NCBI RefSeq assembly: GCF_000787775.1
Contig: NZ_BBPM01000010.1
Coordinates: 1-64,000 of the forward strand
DNA: 64,000 nucleotides
DNA from: Streptacidiphilus carbonis
Lineage (GTDB): Bacteria > Actinomycetota > Actinomycetes > Streptomycetales > Streptomycetaceae
Reading direction: 5' to 3'
Shown here: piece by piece, positions 61,234 to 64,000 of the stretch
Layout of the letters: each line of letters opens with the position of its first letter
Numbering within the stretch: the first letter of the stretch is position 1
Translations under genes and position numbers: made by a program
The notes under the pieces: model-generated
The model's input: the letters and a program-made list of their open reading frames with translations, nothing else
What the model was told of the DNA's origin: nothing
Databases searched by the model: none

Positions 61234-61719
61234 TCAGTGTGACGGGCGGTCGGAGAGAGCGGCGCGGCAGCGGTTCAGGTAGTCCTCCAGGTCGAGGCGC
61301 TGGCGCGAGGTGAGGTCCGCGAGCATCCGCTCCTCCAGGGCGGTCATCGCCGCGTCCTGCTCCGCGAGCAGCTCGTGACCGGCGCAGGTGAGGCTGATCA
61401 GCAGGGCGCGTCGGTTCTCCGGGTCGCGGCGGCGGACGATCAGGCCGCGCCGCTCCAGCGCGGTGACCATGTCGGCCATGGACTGCGCGGTGACGAAGGA
61501 GTTCCGGGCGAGCTGAGCGGAGCTGAGCCCGTCGTGGCGGCGCAGCACGGTGAGCGCGGTGTACTGCAGGGCGGTGATCCCCACCGGTTTGACCAGCTCG
61601 TCCATGTGCGCCCGGGCGGCCAACTCGACCTGCTTGATGGCGTACATCAGCGAGGGGCGCGGCCCCTCCGCGACGTTCGCGGGCTCGCCGGCACTGTCCC
61701 TGCTCGCTGCACGCGCCAC
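61234..61719 (-). CDS. MarR-family transcriptional regulator
   Basis: A 161-residue regulator with the MarR winged helix: ALQYTALTVLRRHDGLSSAQ, LARNSFVTAQSMADMVTALE (recognition helix) and the wing ERRGLIVRRRDPENRRALLI. The C-terminal helix (LDLEDYLNRCRAAL) completes the dimer interface. The open frame begins at 61794, but a GTG at 61719 has GGAGG six bases upstream, so this is the real start. It is divergent from the aldehyde/alcohol dehydrogenase operon, and two identical palindromes in the shared control region are probable operators. It most likely represses that operon until an aromatic or aldehyde ligand binds. Confidence 0.92.
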   Translation of the reverse strand: MARAASRDSAGEPANVAEGPRPSLMYAIKQVELAARAHMDELVKPVGITALQYTALTVLRRHDGLSSAQLARNSFVTAQSMADMVTALERRGLIVRRRDPENRRALLISLTCAGHELLAEQDAAMTALEERMLADLTSRQRLDLEDYLNRCRAALSDRPSH

Positions 61720-61741
61720 GTTTTTCCTCCATGTTCGACAT

Positions 61742-61754
61742 TCAGGCTTCCTGA
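61742..61754. promoter_or_regulatory. Palindrome TCAGG-N3-CCTGA, candidate MarR operator 1
   Basis: TCAGG (61742-61746) and CCTGA (61750-61754) form a perfect dyad 23 bp upstream of the MarR GTG, beside its GGAGG ribosome site. A second copy lies 56 bp further on, and the surrounding ~100 bp is the only AT-richer DNA between the two divergent genes. Confidence 0.55.
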
Positions 61755-61797
61755 TTATCTCCAAGGTCTTGCCTTCCATGTCGCGAGGGCGCAATCA

Positions 61798-61810
61798 TCA
61801 GGAAACCTGT
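61798..61810. promoter_or_regulatory. Palindrome TCAGG-N3-CCTGT, candidate MarR operator 2
   Basis: CAGG (61799-61802) and CCTG (61806-61809) repeat the dyad of operator 1 with the same 3-bp spacer, centred 56 bp from it and 48 bp before the aldehyde dehydrogenase ATG. Together the two sites could let one MarR dimer on each shut both divergent promoters. Confidence 0.55.
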
Positions 61811-61851
61811 TGGTCACATCGGCGCGGCCGGCATCAGTGAAGGCGGGTTAC

Positions 61852-63315
61852 ATGACCCCTGTGAGCAGGCCGCACCTTGAGCCGGGCAGGCTCTTCATCG
61901 ACGGCCGTTGGCGCGAGGCCGACGCCAAGGTACGCCGGGACGTGATCGATCCGTCCACCGGGAAGGTCGTCACCACTGTGGCCGAGGCCGACGCCACGGA
62001 CCTGGACGCCGCGGTCGCCGCAGCCCGGAAGGCGTTCGACGAGGGGCCCTGGGGGCGGACCTCGGGGCGCGAGCGCTCGCGCGTGCTCAACCGGGTCGCG
62101 GAGCTGATCCGGCAACGCGAGGACGAACTCGTCGCGGTCGAGAGCCTCGACGTCGGCAAGCCGGTGAGCCTGTGTCGCGCCGTCGACGTGACCACCGCCG
62201 CCGAGGTGTACGAGTACTTCGCCGCGCTCGCGCAGGGCGCCGACGGCGCGGCACGACAGATCCCGCTCCCCGTGCACGCCTACTCCCGCCGCGAACCGCT
62301 GGGCGTGGTCGGCGCGATCACCCCCTTCAACTTCCCGCTGATCCTGAGCACCTCCAAGCTCGCGCCGGCCCTGGCCGCCGGCAACACCGTGGTGCACAAG
62401 CCCGCGGAGGAAACCCCGCTCAGCGCACTGCTGATGGCGGAGATCCTGGCCGAGGCCGGGGTGCCGGACGGCGTGGTCAACGTGGTGACCGGCAGCGGTC
62501 CGGTCGTCGGCGAGGCCCTGCTGCGCCACCCCGGCGTCGACAAGATCGCCTTCACCGGCTCCACGGCGATCGGACGGCACGCGGCGAGCACGGCGGGGGA
62601 AGCGCTCAAGCCCGTCACCATGGAACTCGGCGGCAACGCGGCGCAGATCGTCTTCGAGGACGCGGACCTGGACAAGGCGATCGGCTCGGCGATCAAGGGC
62701 TTCGTCTTCAACACCGGCCAGTTCTGCATGGGCGGACCACGGCTGCTGGTCCACCGCTCGCTGTACGGCACGATCCTGGAGATCCTGGCCGGCGCCGTCG
62801 CCGGGGTGCCGCTCGGCGACCCGTTCGACCCCGCCACCGTCATCGGCCCGATGGCGGGTGAGCGGCACCTTGCCAAGGTCGAGGAGTACGTACGGATCGC
62901 CAAGGAGGACGGCGGCCGGATCGTCGCCGGAGGTGCGCGTCTCGACCTCGACGGCGGCTACTACTACCGGCCGACCGTCATCGCCGACCTGGGCAACGAC
63001 TCCCGCGCCGTGCAGGAGGAGATCTTCGGCCCGGTGCTGACCGTGCAAGCCTTCGACACCGAGGACGAAGCGGTGGCCCTGGCCAACAGCACGCCCTACG
63101 GACTCGCCTCGGGCCTGCAGACCAGGGACCTGGCCCGGGCCCACCGGGTCGCGGCGCGCCTGCAGGCGGGCATCGTCTGGGTCAACGACTGGGCGATGCT
63201 CGACCCGGCGATCCCCTTCGGCGGCGTGAAGCAGTCCGGCTTCGGCCGCGAGTACGGCCCCGAGGCACTGGAGTCGTACACCAGGGTCAAGTCCGTCGTC
63301 ATCTCCCTCGCCTGA
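61852..63315 (+). CDS. NAD(P)-dependent aldehyde dehydrogenase
   Basis: A 487-residue enzyme of the ALDH superfamily that oxidises an aldehyde to its acid in the cytoplasm. Motifs: substrate/cofactor PFNFPLILSTSKLAPALAAG, FTGSTAIG, catalytic Glu258 in MELGG and nucleophile Cys292 in FNTGQFCMGG, ending with the ALDH PFGGVKQSGFGREYG box. Length is normal. The ATG 61852 has AAGGCGGG upstream, and conserved sequence begins at RPHLEPGRLFIDG soon after. It is followed 28 bp later by a zinc alcohol dehydrogenase on the same strand, a classic pair for sequential oxidation of an alcohol to an acid. Both are divergent from the MarR gene. Confidence 0.94.
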   Translation: MTPVSRPHLEPGRLFIDGRWREADAKVRRDVIDPSTGKVVTTVAEADATDLDAAVAAARKAFDEGPWGRTSGRERSRVLNRVAELIRQREDELVAVESLDVGKPVSLCRAVDVTTAAEVYEYFAALAQGADGAARQIPLPVHAYSRREPLGVVGAITPFNFPLILSTSKLAPALAAGNTVVHKPAEETPLSALLMAEILAEAGVPDGVVNVVTGSGPVVGEALLRHPGVDKIAFTGSTAIGRHAASTAGEALKPVTMELGGNAAQIVFEDADLDKAIGSAIKGFVFNTGQFCMGGPRLLVHRSLYGTILEILAGAVAGVPLGDPFDPATVIGPMAGERHLAKVEEYVRIAKEDGGRIVAGGARLDLDGGYYYRPTVIADLGNDSRAVQEEIFGPVLTVQAFDTEDEAVALANSTPYGLASGLQTRDLARAHRVAARLQAGIVWVNDWAMLDPAIPFGGVKQSGFGREYGPEALESYTRVKSVVISLA

Positions 63316-63343
63316 AAACCCTTGGCTGAAAGGCACGTTCGTC

Positions 63344-64000
63344 ATGACCACCACCACTGCCGCGGTAGTCGAGTCCGCCGGCGCCGGTTTCTCCCTGACC
63401 GAGGTCGACCTGGCCGCCCCCCGCCCGGACGAGGTGCTCGTCCGTATGGTCACGGCCGGGTTGTGCCACACCGACCTCGGGGTCGCGGGCGGCGGACTGC
63501 CCTTCCCGCTCCCCGGCGTCCTCGGCCACGAGGGCGCGGGCGTGGTGGAGGCGGTCGGCTCCGCGGTGACCCGGGTCCGTCCCGGCGACCAGGTGCTGCT
63601 GTCCTTCACCTCGTGCGGGGGCTGCGCCAACTGCCGGGACGGGCACCCCGCCTACTGCGCGACCTGGCTCCCGCTGAACCTCCTCGGCGGCGCCCGCGCC
63701 GACGGATCGCCCACCATCGGCCGAGGCGGCGAGGCGATCGGCGGGCACTTCTTCGGCCAGTCCTGCTTCGCCCGTCACGCGCTCGTCGACGAGCGCAGCC
63801 TGGTCAAGGTTCCCGACAGCGCGCCGCTGGACCTGCTCGCACCGCTCGGCTGCGGCGTGCTGACCGGGGTGGGGGCGGTCTGGAACGTCCTGCGCCCGCG
63901 CCCCGGCGCCAGCCTCCTGGTGACCGGAGCCGGTGCCGTCGGCCTGTCCGCCGTGATGGCGTCCCGGCTCACAGCGGCCACCCAGGTCATCGTGGTGGAC
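63344..64000 (+). CDS. Zinc-dependent alcohol dehydrogenase (aryl-alcohol dehydrogenase-like), C-terminus beyond the window
   Basis: The first 219 codons of a medium-chain zinc alcohol dehydrogenase; no stop is reached. Catalytic zinc region AGLCHTD and GHEGAGVV, structural-zinc Cys cluster CGGCANCRDGHPAYC, third catalytic Cys in LGCGVLTG, and the Rossmann GAGAVGLSA followed by VIVVD, whose Asp favours NAD+. The long insertion after the Cys cluster and LGCGVLTGVGAVWN are typical of benzyl-alcohol-type dehydrogenases. It should interconvert an alcohol and the aldehyde used by the upstream enzyme. It is the second gene of the MarR-controlled operon; a modest AAGG lies upstream of the ATG. Confidence 0.92.
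   Translation, partial: MTTTTAAVVESAGAGFSLTEVDLAAPRPDEVLVRMVTAGLCHTDLGVAGGGLPFPLPGVLGHEGAGVVEAVGSAVTRVRPGDQVLLSFTSCGGCANCRDGHPAYCATWLPLNLLGGARADGSPTIGRGGEAIGGHFFGQSCFARHALVDERSLVKVPDSAPLDLLAPLGCGVLTGVGAVWNVLRPRPGASLLVTGAGAVGLSAVMASRLTAATQVIVVD

Overview
The window is very GC-rich DNA with actinomycete-style genes: GTG starts, 4-base ATGA/GTGA overlaps, ECF sigma factors, a membrane Ser/Thr kinase and giant modular type I PKS genes. It most likely comes from a Streptomyces or Kitasatospora-like member of the Streptomycetaceae. Both window ends cut a gene.

Positions 1-34,950 (minus strand) hold three consecutive modular PKS genes read right to left: three modules (20752-34950), four modules (1753-20706) and the start of another protein (1-1694). 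Each intact module is KS-AT-KR-ACP with no DH or ER, so this part of the assembly line should build a polyhydroxylated chain. The ketoreductase of the first module lacks its catalytic Tyr and a normal NADPH motif, which predicts one retained ketone. All three proteins carry N-terminal docking helices and none has a loading module or thioesterase, so the pathway start and end lie outside. The control region at 34,951-35,256 has a sigma-70-like promoter and two copies of GTTCAAC-N15-GTTGAAC. A small DUF5988-like gene precedes it, and a stand-alone condensation-adenylation-carrier NRPS (35725-38787) is transcribed divergently.

Positions 38,788-47,098 carry accessory genes: a PadR regulator, a SnoaL-like/SGNH operon formed next to a deleted MFS transporter, a frameshifted ArsR/DUF5937 regulator, an unusual ABC-ATPase/SpoIIE-phosphatase/HATPase fusion, a quinone-reductase-like MDR enzyme, a decayed transposase fragment and the RNA ligase/cyclic phosphodiesterase-like thpR.

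Positions 47,364-55,811 look like signalling and amine metabolism. An ECF sigma factor lies upstream of two secreted paralogues and is divergent from a C-terminally anchored Ser/Thr kinase. A stretch of gene fossils follows (beta-lactamase end, ISL3-type transposase start, cold-shock-like piece). Next are a MerR regulator with a textbook dyad promoter, then an Lrp/AsnC regulator followed by a kinase/aminotransferase fusion enzyme.

Positions 55,979-61,031 are a partly decayed secreted glycan-binding locus: ricin-type and SGNH fragments, an ECF sigma/anti-sigma pair, an intact secreted ricin-lectin protein and a truncated GH62 arabinofuranosidase, with a shared direct-repeat element upstream of the last two. 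Positions 61,234-64,000 hold a MarR regulator divergent from an aldehyde dehydrogenase and a zinc alcohol dehydrogenase, with two matching palindromes between them. No tRNA, rRNA, CRISPR array or intact insertion sequence was seen.
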